Positions 1 through 6,683 are shown, counted from the first letter of the stretch. The stretch is DNA of 7,115 nt from an uncultured Saprospiraceae bacterium (GCA_937942405.1 CALDEN010000251.1:1-7115); one strand, 5' to 3'. A program made the numbers and translations. Notes: a model not told the origin generated them from the sequence alone.

Positions 1-473
1 AGATCTTTATTACGGCACCAAACTGGGAATCGTAAATCGTAGCATACGTTGAGACATATTTTCCAGCCATGGAGCTCGACTACTTTTTGAGTGTCCCCGG
101 GGGTGAAGTAATTTTGCTCATAAGCGAGGCGGAAGAGATGACGTTTATCGTAGCTTTCTATATTTCCATTGGGCTCGACCCATAGTAGGCGATTATAGTA
201 TTTCCCGTTCTCCACTATCATGGCTGACCCACAGATAACCGCACCTGTATGTGCTGCTATAGACTGCATCCATTTTACGGTTTTACCGTTCATCGGTTCA
301 GCGAGATCGGTTACTTTTTTCATTGCAAATCCGGTGGTAAAGGTCTCTGGTAAAACGATCAGGTCTATTGATGCACTGATATCGTTAATCTTTTGCTTCA
401 GCATCGACAGATTTTTTTCTTTGTCCTCCCAGAAGATTGAGGTCTGAATGATGGCGATATTTAGATCTTTCAT
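1..473 (-). CDS. yafV: Omega-amidase, YafV type (nitrilase superfamily), 3' end outside window
   Basis: Carbon-nitrogen hydrolase that by family hydrolyses the amide of 2-oxoglutaramate or 2-oxosuccinamate, clearing the keto-acid amides left by glutamine and asparagine transamination in the cytoplasm. The 157 codons visible are about 60% of the usual ~255-residue protein. All three catalytic residues can be seen: E43 in LPETFTTGF, K110 in YDKRHLF and C144 in NVCYDLRFPVW; E119 is the usual accessory glutamate. YDKRHLFR and CYDLRFPVW closely match E. coli YafV as I remember it, which separates it from aliphatic nitrilases and NAD synthetase domains. The ATG at 473 is chosen because the family begins a few residues before the IAIIQ strand. 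No Shine-Dalgarno is apparent. It is divergent from the sugar kinase across 117 bases; I could not find a convincing promoter for it there. Family assignment is firm; substrate is inferred. Confidence 0.88.
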   Translation of the reverse strand, partial: MKDLNIAIIQTSIFWEDKEKNLSMLKQKINDISASIDLIVLPETFTTGFAMKKVTDLAEPMNGKTVKWMQSIAAHTGAVICGSAMIVENGKYYNRLLWVEPNGNIESYDKRHLFRLAYEQNYFTPGDTQKVVELHGWKICLNVCYDLRFPVWCRNKD

Positions 474-564
474 GTTGTCGTAATAAACAAGGCTGATGTT
501 TTAATTATCCAGGTCATGGACGTTTCATTGGTTTAAAAATAGCCATGCTTTTGTCAGAAGAACT

Positions 565-572
565 TACTTTTG
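565..572 (+). promoter_or_regulatory. Bacteroidota -7 promoter element for the PfkB kinase
   Basis: TACTTTTG matches the Bacteroidota -7 consensus TAnnTTTG exactly and ends 18 bases before the kinase ATG, giving a predicted short A-rich leader of roughly 10-15 bases. No TTTG is found at the usual 17-23 base spacing upstream; the nearest (550-553) is only 11 bases away. So this is a half-supported promoter. The rest of the 474-590 divergent gap shows no other recognisable signal. Confidence 0.5.
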
Positions 573-590
573 CAGCAAAAAAAATAACAC

Positions 591-1505
591 ATGAGTTTAT
601 TGACGATCGGTACGATGGCCTTTGATGATATACAGACCCCCTTTGGACATGCTGAGAAAGTAATCGGAGGAGCTTGTACATATATTACTTGGTCTGCTTC
701 GTATTTTACAAATAGTATCTCTGTATCTTCTATCGTAGGACACGATTTTCCAGATGCTGAGATCGAAGCTTTAAAGTCTCGAGGTGCAGATCTGAGTGGG
801 GTAGAAGTAAAGATGGATGGTAAGACTTTTTTCTGGGCAGGTAAGTATCATGATAATATGAACCAGAGAGATACGCTAGCGACAGATCTTAATGTGCTCG
901 ATGATTTCAATCCGATATTGCCAGACTCTTACAAAGCATGTAAATACATCATGCTCGGTAATCTGACTCCTGCTATCCAGGCTCAAGTACTGGACCAGCT
1001 GGACGGGTCACAAAAACTCATCGCTCTAGATACCATGAATTTCTGGATGGATATCGCTATGGATGAGCTCAAAAAAGTAATCGGTCGTGTAGACTTACTT
1101 ACGATAAACGATGAAGAGGCTAGACAGTTGTCAGGAGAGTATTCTCTCTTATCGGCTGCCGAAAAAATCCATGAGATGGGTCCAGAATACCTGATCATCA
1201 AAAAAGGAGAACATGGGGCGATGCTTTTCCATAAGGGAAAAATATTTTATGCACCAGCACTTCCACTAGCACTCGTAAAAGATCCTACAGGAGCTGGAGA
1301 TACATTTGCAGGAGGACTGATGGGATATCTAGCAAAGACAGATGATACTTCTTTTGAAAATATGAAGAGAGCGATCATCCACGGCTCTGCGATGGCATCT
1401 TTCTGTGTGGAAGAGTTCAGTATCGATAAACTGAAGACTTTGGACGAAGAAAAGATCAATGCGAGGGTACAGCAGTTTAAAACAATGACAGACTTTAGTC
1501 TTTAG
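591..1505 (+). CDS. PfkB-family carbohydrate kinase, substrate unknown
   Basis: ATP-dependent kinase of the ribokinase/PfkB superfamily, 304 residues, expected to be cytoplasmic. The C-terminal signature is intact: DPTGAGDTFAGG at 231-242, with D237 as the catalytic base and the GAGD anion hole. The NxxE motif that positions Mg and phosphate is N173-E176, and KKGEHGA (204-210) is the usual nucleotide-side strand. The N-terminal double glycine is G26-G27, but the following position that is Asn in ribokinases and fructokinases is Tyr here (GGACTY). This GGxxTY variant, together with LDTMNFW (146-152) and MASFCVEEFS (268-277), matches a conserved bacterial subgroup that I recall only as 'PfkB domain protein', so I name no substrate. 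The start follows directly after an exact -7 element and begins the first beta strand. A strong terminator follows 25 bases after the stop. It is a single-gene unit, convergent with the small membrane protein gene. Confidence 0.88.
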   Translation: MSLLTIGTMAFDDIQTPFGHAEKVIGGACTYITWSASYFTNSISVSSIVGHDFPDAEIEALKSRGADLSGVEVKMDGKTFFWAGKYHDNMNQRDTLATDLNVLDDFNPILPDSYKACKYIMLGNLTPAIQAQVLDQLDGSQKLIALDTMNFWMDIAMDELKKVIGRVDLLTINDEEARQLSGEYSLLSAAEKIHEMGPEYLIIKKGEHGAMLFHKGKIFYAPALPLALVKDPTGAGDTFAGGLMGYLAKTDDTSFENMKRAIIHGSAMASFCVEEFSIDKLKTLDEEKINARVQQFKTMTDFSL

Positions 1506-1530
1506 ACTGTAACTGAAGTAATGATAAACT

Positions 1531-1568
1531 AAAAAGGCCTTGTATCTCTATGATGCAAGGCCTTTTTT
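1531..1568. terminator. Bidirectional intrinsic terminator between convergent genes
   Basis: A perfect 12-base stem pairs AAAAAGGCCTTG (1531-1542) with CAAGGCCTTTTT (1556-1567), with a 13-base loop. The stem carries its own A-run on one side and a T-run (1563-1568) on the other, so both strands give a GC-containing hairpin followed by U's. It lies 25 bases past the kinase stop and, read on the minus strand, 20 bases past the stop of the small membrane protein gene. Confidence 0.88.
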
Positions 1569-1588
1569 ATATGTTTCAGTCCGAGATT

Positions 1589-1714
1589 CTAATTTAGAAA
1601 ATCTTGGTTCTTTCCGTATATCCAGATAACGAGGATGATAAATAGAGCAAACCCTATAAAAACTTTAGCAAGAGCTGAACCTTTGCCTCCCCAATTTTCG
1701 CCGCCTTCAGACAT
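1589..1714 (-). CDS. Small single-pass membrane protein, 41 residues, function unknown
   Basis: Short reading frame running from ATG at 1714 to TAG at 1589. The product has a glycine-rich polar N-terminus (MSEGGENWGGKG), then one hydrophobic helix at about residues 15-33 (LAKVFIGFALFIILVIWIY), and a short polar tail GKNQDFLN. That is the architecture of a one-pass inner-membrane peptide. The single lysine at 17 and the GK at 34-35 sit at the two ends of the helix. It is supported as a real gene by the terminator just beyond its stop, and by filling almost exactly the space between that terminator and the aminopeptidase gene. The 71-base gap to the aminopeptidase stop has only weak AT-only hairpins and no clear promoter, so co-transcription with the peptidase is likely. 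I do not recognise the family. It could assist a membrane complex or be a regulatory peptide; neither is shown. Confidence 0.62.
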   Translation of the reverse strand: MSEGGENWGGKGSALAKVFIGFALFIILVIWIYGKNQDFLN

Positions 1715-1785
1715 ATTTTGAATGATTTAGTTTATGATACTGTAAAGAAAATGCTTTTCGATTATTTTTTCTAATAATATCTTGC

Positions 1786-3558
1786 TTAAATGGCTTTGCA
1801 TTTCTCGGCCAGCCATTTGTTTTCTTCTTCAGAAAGTCCAGGGGATAGTCGACGATAGACTTCCTCGTGATATCGATTGAGCCATCCTATTTCCTTTTCA
1901 TTAAGTATGGACTGATCGATCATTTTTGTTTCTATCGGGAACATCGTCAAGGTCTGGTGTTCTAAAAAGCCTTTTTTATCGGATTCTACAGTTAGGATTA
2001 CGTTTTCGATACGGATTCCATAATGCTCTTCTTTATAGTATCCTGGCTCATTAGAGGTGACCATTCCTGGCTCATGAACTGTGGCCGCTCTATCGTTAAT
2101 CCCTGGTGCAAAACCTTGCGGAGCTTCGTGTACGTTGAGGAAGAACCCTACCCCGTGACCTGTGCCATGTAAATAATTAAGACCTCTATCCCATAATGGT
2201 TGCCGAGCCAGTATATCGAGCTGACCGCCACTGGTCCCCTTAGGAAAGACCGCCTGTGTAAGTCTGATCATCCCTTGGAGTACTAGGGTATAGTGCAATT
2301 TGTATTCGTCAGATGGAGTATCGAAGCAGAAACTACGCGTAATATCAGTGGTTCCGTCTAGATATTGACCGCCAGAGTCGCATAGTAGATAGCCTTGATT
2401 TTTTATATCATGACAAGCATCTGGATACGGGCGATAATGAATAATCGCTCCATTTCCTTTATATCCTACGATCGGAGGAAAGCTTTCGCCAATGTAGTCT
2501 GCCTGACTTGCTCGGCACTCACCGAGTTTTTCGGAAAGTTCAAATTCAGTAACGGCTCTTTCTTTAAGGGTGTTTTCTAACCAGATAAAGGCTTTGGTAA
2601 GTGCTCGACCATCTCTGATCATGGCTTCTTTAAAATGACCGATTTCTGTTTTGTTTTTTAATGCTTTGAGCTTTCGCGAAATTGTTTTTCCTTCAAGGAT
2701 ATCAGCGTTAATGGCCTTATAAAGAGTATAACTACAATTATGAGGATCTATGAGGCAGGTATCTTGTTCATTTAGCTTATTAAGATCTGCTACGAGATCT
2801 GTATAGGCCTTAAGCTTAATATTTTGATCTTGGAAGTATGACCTAGTCTCTTCCGTCAGTTTTTCTGGGTCGAGATAGAGACATGCATTATCCGTTCCTA
2901 GGAGAGCATAAGCTACGGCGACAGGATTGCTTTCTACATCTTTACCTCTTATGTTGAAGATCCATGCAATGTCATCCAATGTAGTAACGAGATGATGCCT
3001 TACGCCTAAGGTTTTCATTTTTTCTTGAATCTCTGCTATTCTTTCAGTTGCAGATTTACCAGCATATTTAACATCATGGATAAAGATCTTATCAGTAGGG
3101 ATGGAAGGACGATCTTGCCACACATCTTTAAACAAATCAAAATCTGCTTCAATTTTGAATCCCTTATGTTGCCCTTGTTTTAATAGGGACTTCACAGATC
3201 CTAGAGGCATACAATAACCATCAAAGCCGATGGTAGATCCATTTGGCATATGGTCAACGAGATAATCTATATGCATCGGTGCAAACTGATTATAAACTTT
3301 ATTTAGTTCAAACTCACTGTCCGCTGTTTCTGTTTCTCCCTGAAGGAAGTAGCGACTATCTGTCCATAAACCAGCATAATTTTGGGTGACAACCACAATC
3401 CCTGCTGATCCTGTAAAACCAGATATCCACTCTCTCGTTTTCCATAAGTCTGCTACGTACTCACTATTATGAGGATCACTACTCGGACATATATAGGCAT
3501 CTATATTCCTTTTTTTCATCTCGCTTCTCAACAATGCCAACCTCTCGTTTATATTCAT
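1786..3558 (-). CDS. pepP: Xaa-Pro aminopeptidase (M24B, eukaryote-type APP1)
   Basis: Metallo-aminopeptidase that removes an N-terminal residue preceding proline, acting in cytoplasmic peptide turnover. At 590 residues it is the long, three-domain form resembling animal APP1 rather than the ~440-residue E. coli PepP. Order: creatinase-N domain (about 5-145, with SDPHNSEY and SGFTGSAG), a second creatinase-like domain (about 155-300), the pita-bread M24 catalytic domain (about 310-525), and a short C-terminal M24_C extension. The five dimetal ligands are D394 (LLCDSGG), D405 (GTTDITR), H468 (GTGHGVG), E504 (TSNEPGYY) and E518 (GIRIENV). Spacings of 11, 63, 36 and 14 are nearly those of human XPNPEP1. 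H374 in IIHYRP and H478 in NVHEAP are the usual substrate-side histidines. There is no signal peptide. The start is the only sensible ATG before the creatinase domain and has an A-rich upstream. It diverges from rpoN and probably leads a two-gene unit with the small membrane gene. The symbol follows common usage. Confidence 0.93.
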   Translation of the reverse strand: MNINERLALLRSEMKKRNIDAYICPSSDPHNSEYVADLWKTREWISGFTGSAGIVVVTQNYAGLWTDSRYFLQGETETADSEFELNKVYNQFAPMHIDYLVDHMPNGSTIGFDGYCMPLGSVKSLLKQGQHKGFKIEADFDLFKDVWQDRPSIPTDKIFIHDVKYAGKSATERIAEIQEKMKTLGVRHHLVTTLDDIAWIFNIRGKDVESNPVAVAYALLGTDNACLYLDPEKLTEETRSYFQDQNIKLKAYTDLVADLNKLNEQDTCLIDPHNCSYTLYKAINADILEGKTISRKLKALKNKTEIGHFKEAMIRDGRALTKAFIWLENTLKERAVTEFELSEKLGECRASQADYIGESFPPIVGYKGNGAIIHYRPYPDACHDIKNQGYLLCDSGGQYLDGTTDITRSFCFDTPSDEYKLHYTLVLQGMIRLTQAVFPKGTSGGQLDILARQPLWDRGLNYLHGTGHGVGFFLNVHEAPQGFAPGINDRAATVHEPGMVTSNEPGYYKEEHYGIRIENVILTVESDKKGFLEHQTLTMFPIETKMIDQSILNEKEIGWLNRYHEEVYRRLSPGLSEEENKWLAEKCKAI

Positions 3559-3608
3559 AATTTTCGTATATGTTAATCCTTAATGTGTTGGTGATCAGGG
3601 TTTTTTAC

Positions 3609-3635
3609 ATATGTCATATTTTGCATATGACATAT
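3609..3635. promoter_or_regulatory. Paired 11-base palindromes overlapping the rpoN promoter (putative operator)
   Basis: ATATGTCATAT (3609-3619) and ATATGACATAT (3625-3635) are exact reverse complements separated by five bases. Each arm is also a palindrome in itself (ATATG, one central base, CATAT). The layout can therefore be read as two operator copies centred 16 bases apart, or as one long dyad. The spacer contains the -33 TTTG of the rpoN promoter, so a bound dimer would be expected to block or position RNA polymerase. It also lies 51-77 bases upstream of the pepP ATG, so it could act on both genes. I do not recognise the cognate regulator, and I noticed no other full copy in the window. 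Confidence 0.6.
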
Positions 3636-3650
3636 ATTTTCCTATCTTTG
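3620..3650 (+). promoter_or_regulatory. Sigma-A-type (Bacteroidota) promoter for rpoN
   Basis: TTTG at 3620-3623 (-33 element) is followed after 19 bases by TATCTTTG at 3643-3650, which fits TAnnTTTG exactly. The spacing falls within the usual 17-23 bases. Transcription would begin near 3655-3658, leaving a leader of about 95 bases before the rpoN ATG. This is the most complete promoter in the window. No comparable element was found on the minus strand for the divergent pepP. Confidence 0.72.
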
Positions 3651-3661
3651 ATTTTACTCGA

Positions 3662-3742
3662 TTTACAATTTACACAAATAGCTCGAACTCACTAGCAGTT
3701 TAAATCGTTTATGGTTTAGACACATTAATTAGTAAATGTAAA
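3662..3742 (+). other. Possible long-range stem in the rpoN leader
   Basis: TTTACAATTTAC (3662-3673) can pair with GTAAATGTAAA (3732-3742): 11 base pairs with one bulged A at 3668, enclosing 58 bases. The 5' arm would lie at the very start of the predicted transcript and the 3' arm 10 bases before the rpoN ATG. The pairing is mostly A-U with a large loop, so stability is doubtful; part of the match comes from a tandem ATTTACA repeat at 3661-3674. Confidence 0.25.
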
Positions 3743-3752
3743 GACTTACGAC

Positions 3753-5240
3753 ATGTTAAAACAAAGTATGGGGCAAAGAATGCTTCAAAAATTGTCTCCT
3801 CAGCAGATTCAATTGATGAAGTTACTTCAAATACCCACTGCTACTTTAGATCAGAGGATACAGGAGGAGTTAGAGTCTAACCCTGCATTGGAAGAAGGAG
3901 AAGAAGGTGCAGAAGATGTTTTCGATATAAAATCTGAATCTGATGCCGATGAAAAAGATAGTCAAGAAGAGGATTTTGAGCTAGATGATTATCTCAAGGA
4001 ATACATCGAAGACGATCCTGCTAGTTACAAGATGAGAGGAGACTCCTATGTCGAGGATGAGGAAAAATCTATTCCTATCGCCTTGGAAACGTCGTTTCAT
4101 GAACACTTGCATTTACAACTCGGACTAGCTGACTGGGATACGGAGCAAGATGAGATGATCGCTAAACAAGTGGTCGGCAGTATAGATGAGGACGGTTATT
4201 TAAGACGAGATATCGATGCGATTATAGATGATTTGATGTTTTCACAAAGTGTAGAGGTTACACATAATCAGATCCAAGAAGTAATCAATAAAATTCAAAC
4301 TTTTGATCCTCCAGGGGTAGCATGTAGAGACTTACAAGAATGTCTAAAACTACAACTCATAGCCAAAATAAATAGAGGTCAAGAAAATAATATCATCGGT
4401 AAGGAGATTGCTCTCAAGATTATCTCTGATCATTTTCAGGAGTTTTCTAAAAAGCATTACCAGAAATTACAAAAGCAACTATATATCTCTGAAGCAGAAC
4501 TAAAAGATGCGATCGAAGAGATATTAAAATTGAATCCAAAGCCAGCAAGTGGCGTAGATCGACATAAGAACGATAATTCTAATTATGTAGTCCCAGACTT
4601 TATTATTTCTAATAAAGAAGGAGACCTAGAGCTGAGCCTCAATAATAAAAACGCTCCTGATCTAAAGATTAACGACCATTACATGGATATGCTCCACACG
4701 TATAAGGATACGACTAAGGGCAGAAAATCTACCAAGAAGGAGCGAGATGCGATCATGTTTATTAAGCAAAAAATAGACTCAGCTAAGTGGTTTATCGATG
4801 CGATAAAACAAAGACAAGAGACCTTGTTTAATACTATGTATTCGATCATGCAGTTCCAGTATGAGTTCTTTGTAAGTGGAGATGAACGTAACATTAGACC
4901 GATGATCCTTAAGGATATCGCAGAGATTACAAGTCTCGATATCTCTACTGTATCTAGAGTGGCTAATAGCAAGTTTGTACAAACGGAGTTCGGGACGAGG
5001 AGATTGAAAAGTTTCTTTTCAGAATCTTTACAGACTGCAGATGGTAATGAGGTGTCGACAGTAGAGGTGAAGAATATTCTTTCTGATATCGTAAAAGAAG
5101 AAAGCAAAAAGAGACCTCTTTCTGATGAAAAGTTAAAAGATATGCTACAAGAAAAAGGCTATAACATCGCCAGAAGAACGGTAGCAAAATATAGAGAACA
5201 ATTACATATACCAGTAGCAAGATTGAGAAAACAACTCTAG
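3753..5240 (+). CDS. rpoN: RNA polymerase sigma-54 factor
   Basis: Alternative sigma factor that directs RNA polymerase to -24/-12 promoters and needs an AAA+ activator to open them. At 495 residues it is full length with all regions. Region I (about 1-47) is glutamine- and leucine-rich, with QQIQLMKLLQIPTATL and EELESNPALEEG. An acidic region II follows (about 48-105, rich in D and E). The core-binding domain spans about 108-300, including GSIDEDGYL, FDPPGVACRDLQECL and LKLNPKPASG. The helix-turn-helix that reads the -12 element is around 386-415 (LKDIAEITSLDISTVSRVAN). The RpoN box at 473-482 is a perfect ARRTVAKYRE. The ATG at 3753 places the region I glutamine stretch at the usual distance. 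It has its own promoter with overlapping palindromes and its own terminator. Its stop overlaps that of the convergent aminotransferase by four bases. No activator gene or nitrogen-PTS gene is in view. Confidence 0.97.
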   Translation: MLKQSMGQRMLQKLSPQQIQLMKLLQIPTATLDQRIQEELESNPALEEGEEGAEDVFDIKSESDADEKDSQEEDFELDDYLKEYIEDDPASYKMRGDSYVEDEEKSIPIALETSFHEHLHLQLGLADWDTEQDEMIAKQVVGSIDEDGYLRRDIDAIIDDLMFSQSVEVTHNQIQEVINKIQTFDPPGVACRDLQECLKLQLIAKINRGQENNIIGKEIALKIISDHFQEFSKKHYQKLQKQLYISEAELKDAIEEILKLNPKPASGVDRHKNDNSNYVVPDFIISNKEGDLELSLNNKNAPDLKINDHYMDMLHTYKDTTKGRKSTKKERDAIMFIKQKIDSAKWFIDAIKQRQETLFNTMYSIMQFQYEFFVSGDERNIRPMILKDIAEITSLDISTVSRVANSKFVQTEFGTRRLKSFFSESLQTADGNEVSTVEVKNILSDIVKEESKKRPLSDEKLKDMLQEKGYNIARRTVAKYREQLHIPVARLRKQL

Positions 5241-6442
5241 TCTTTGCGATACTGATTTAAAGCATAATCACAGGCCTGCAAAATTATTTTGCAGGCTTTT
5301 TTTATTTGATCCATATTAATAATCAGCGGAGGTGCTAGCCTGAAAGATTTATTATTAAATAAAAAGTAATCGATTAATGCTCCTTGCTCGATCGTATTAT
5401 TTACAACATGTTTTAGATATTTTCTACGTGTTAGCTCTACCGCCATCATCAGTCCTGAGCTTCTCACTTCTTTGATGATCTGATGCTTAAGTAAAGAGTG
5501 AATTAACTTTTCTTTTTCCAAGACATCTGGGATTAAGGTGCCTTCTGTAACGGTTTCTAGAGTCGCAAGTGCAGCAGCTGTGCACACTGGGTGTCCTCCG
5601 AATGTGGTAATATGCCCTAGAGCTGGACGATCACTTATGTATTCCATAATACGCTTAGGTGCGACAAATGCTCCGATCGGCATGCCTCCTCCCATAGATT
5701 TAGAGATCAGTAAAATATCTGGTACGACGCCATATTTTTTATGAGCAAACAGATGGCCTGTCCTCCCAAAACCGGTCTGAATCTCATCCAAGATCATCAA
5801 AGCCCCAACTTTATCACATCGCTCCCTTACTTTTTTGAGGTAATCGTTTTGAGGGGGATTTACGCCTGATTCGGCCTGAACGGGTTCTAAGATTACGGCA
5901 GCAGTTTTGTGATCTATTTTGCTCAGAGCATCTTCATCGTTAAACTCGATATGCCTTACACCAGGCATACTAGGCATAAATGCTCGACTAAAACTATAGT
6001 CACTACGTAAAGCTTCTGCGGTCATGGTACTCCCGTGATAAGCAGTGGCACAGCTTATAATGTTATATCTACCAGTATATTTTTTAGCTAGTTTAATAGC
6101 TCCTTCTACGGCTTCAGATCCGGTCATTACAAAATAGACACTGTCGAGGCCATTATTAAGTTCTTGGGTAAGTAGAGAAGCATACTTTATTTGTGGAGAC
6201 TGGATATGTTCTCCGTAGACCATGGTATGTAAGTGCTTATCCAATTGTGACTTGACGGCAGCGATTATCGCTGGATGCCTATGACCCAGAGAGCTTACAG
6301 AGATGCCTGAATTTAAATCCAGATATTCTTTTCCTGCTGTATCATAAATATGCATTCCTTCTGCCCGTTCGATTTCCAGCATCATAGAAAGGGGACTGGT
6401 CTGAGCGACATGATTTAGAAATAAATCTCTCTTGCTTATCAT
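5237..6442 (-). CDS. Class III PLP aminotransferase (acetylornithine/ornithine-like)
   Basis: Fold-type I aminotransferase, 401 residues from the ATG at 6442. It transfers an amino group, probably the terminal amine of an ornithine-like or other omega-amino substrate, to a keto acid using PLP. The Schiff-base lysine is K248 (LLISKSMGGG) and the pyridine-nitrogen aspartate is D219 (ILDEIQTGFGRTG). TGSEAVEGAIKLA (107-119) binds the phosphate, Y135-H136-G137 stacks on the ring, and HITTFGGHP (277-285) supplies the phosphate-binding Thr from the partner subunit. R368 in FRLAPPL is the usual carboxylate-binding arginine. Relatives in Bacteroidota are generally labelled only 'aspartate aminotransferase family', so argD or rocD cannot be assigned; with no arginine genes nearby, context does not help. 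I prefer ATG 6442 over the in-frame TTG at 6460, because homologues as I remember them begin just before the RDLFLNHVAQTS segment and because a -7 element overlaps the TTG-initiated stretch. The last codons contain the rpoN terminator. Confidence 0.88.
   Translation of the reverse strand: MISKRDLFLNHVAQTSPLSMMLEIERAEGMHIYDTAGKEYLDLNSGISVSSLGHRHPAIIAAVKSQLDKHLHTMVYGEHIQSPQIKYASLLTQELNNGLDSVYFVMTGSEAVEGAIKLAKKYTGRYNIISCATAYHGSTMTAEALRSDYSFSRAFMPSMPGVRHIEFNDEDALSKIDHKTAAVILEPVQAESGVNPPQNDYLKKVRERCDKVGALMILDEIQTGFGRTGHLFAHKKYGVVPDILLISKSMGGGMPIGAFVAPKRIMEYISDRPALGHITTFGGHPVCTAAALATLETVTEGTLIPDVLEKEKLIHSLLKHQIIKEVRSSGLMMAVELTRRKYLKHVVNNTIEQGALIDYFLFNNKSFRLAPPLIINMDQIKKACKIILQACDYALNQYRKD
5274..5303 (+). 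terminator. Intrinsic terminator of rpoN, inside the aminotransferase coding sequence
   Basis: GCCTGCAAAA (5274-5283) pairs perfectly with TTTTGCAGGC (5287-5296) around a three-base loop, followed by seven T's (5297-5303). It begins 34 bases after the rpoN stop. On the minus strand there is no T-run after the stem, so it should act only on rpoN transcripts. Read on the minus strand, the stem encodes A-C-K-I-I-L-Q-A (residues 383-390) of the aminotransferase. Confidence 0.9.
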
Positions 6443-6447
6443 AAGTG

Positions 6448-6455
6448 CAAAACTA
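6448..6455 (-). promoter_or_regulatory. Bacteroidota -7 element almost abutting the aminotransferase ATG
   Basis: Read on the minus strand, TAGTTTTG matches TAnnTTTG exactly and is followed by only five bases before the ATG at 6442. If used, transcription would start at or within a few bases of the start codon. No TTTG is present at the normal upstream spacing, so the call rests on one element. Confidence 0.4.
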
Positions 6456-6650
6456 ATCAAATAGAGAATGTGTGATATGTTTGATTGACTACTCTACACC
6501 CCTATTGTAAAAGTGCAAAGTATATTACACTAGTGGATTAAAAAACAGTCAGCTATCTTACACTTTATCACATGATTGTCTAATTTGCTCTCAACTCTTC
6601 TTAATATTAAAGTAACCAGTCCTGCCTAGACAACAGGAAACCAAAATTCA

Positions 6651-6669
6651 TAGCAGGTATATTCTGCTA
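6651..6669 (+). other. Small hairpin just upstream of the protease start codon
   Basis: TAGCAG (6651-6656) pairs with CTGCTA (6664-6669) across a seven-base loop, ending 14 bases before the ATG at 6684. It would fold in the mRNA leader next to the ribosome landing zone. There is no T-run after it, so it is not a terminator. It could influence translation or be incidental. Confidence 0.35.
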
Positions 6670-6683
6670 AAACTGAGAAGACA

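Larger units (their letters stand above)
6443..6683. other. Divergent intergenic region, aminotransferase / secreted protease
   Basis: About 240 AT-rich bases without a supportable gene. It contains the -7 element of the aminotransferase at its left end and a small hairpin before the protease start at its right end. TAATTTG at 6581-6587 resembles a -7 element for the plus strand, but has one base too few between TA and TTTG, so I do not call it. No strong operator-like palindrome is visible. Confidence 0.5.

Noticed and set aside
220..447. Plus-strand frame of 75 codons at the left end
   Set aside because: It is opposite the clear omega-amidase frame, whose catalytic residues are intact.
529..543. 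GG-N10-GC arrangement upstream of the PfkB kinase, resembling a sigma-54 -24/-12 promoter
   Set aside because: Only TGG and GC match; the flanking consensus bases (CAC after GG, TT before GC) are absent, and this minimal pattern is expected by chance. The exact -7 element at 565-572 is a better explanation.
983..1459. Two antisense frames of about 70 codons inside the PfkB kinase gene
   Set aside because: Serine-rich translations typical of reverse-frame shadows, with no independent support.
1745..1780. Short AT-only hairpins between pepP and the small membrane protein gene as a terminator
   Set aside because: Five- to six-base A-T stems without GC content are too weak, so the two genes are treated as probably co-transcribed.
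5113..5126. AAAGAG/CTCTTT hairpin near the 3' end of rpoN as a terminator for the aminotransferase
   Set aside because: The loop would be only two bases and the stem is short and weak; it also lies over 100 bases beyond the aminotransferase stop.
4679..5220. Open frames antisense to rpoN, up to 142 codons
   Set aside because: They lie fully within an unmistakable rpoN, show no recognisable protein features and have no promoter. They are coding shadows.
6471..6572. TGTGATA (6471-6477) and TATCACA (6566-6572) as an inverted repeat
   Set aside because: Seven bases separated by about 90 in AT-rich DNA is likely chance and matches no known site arrangement.
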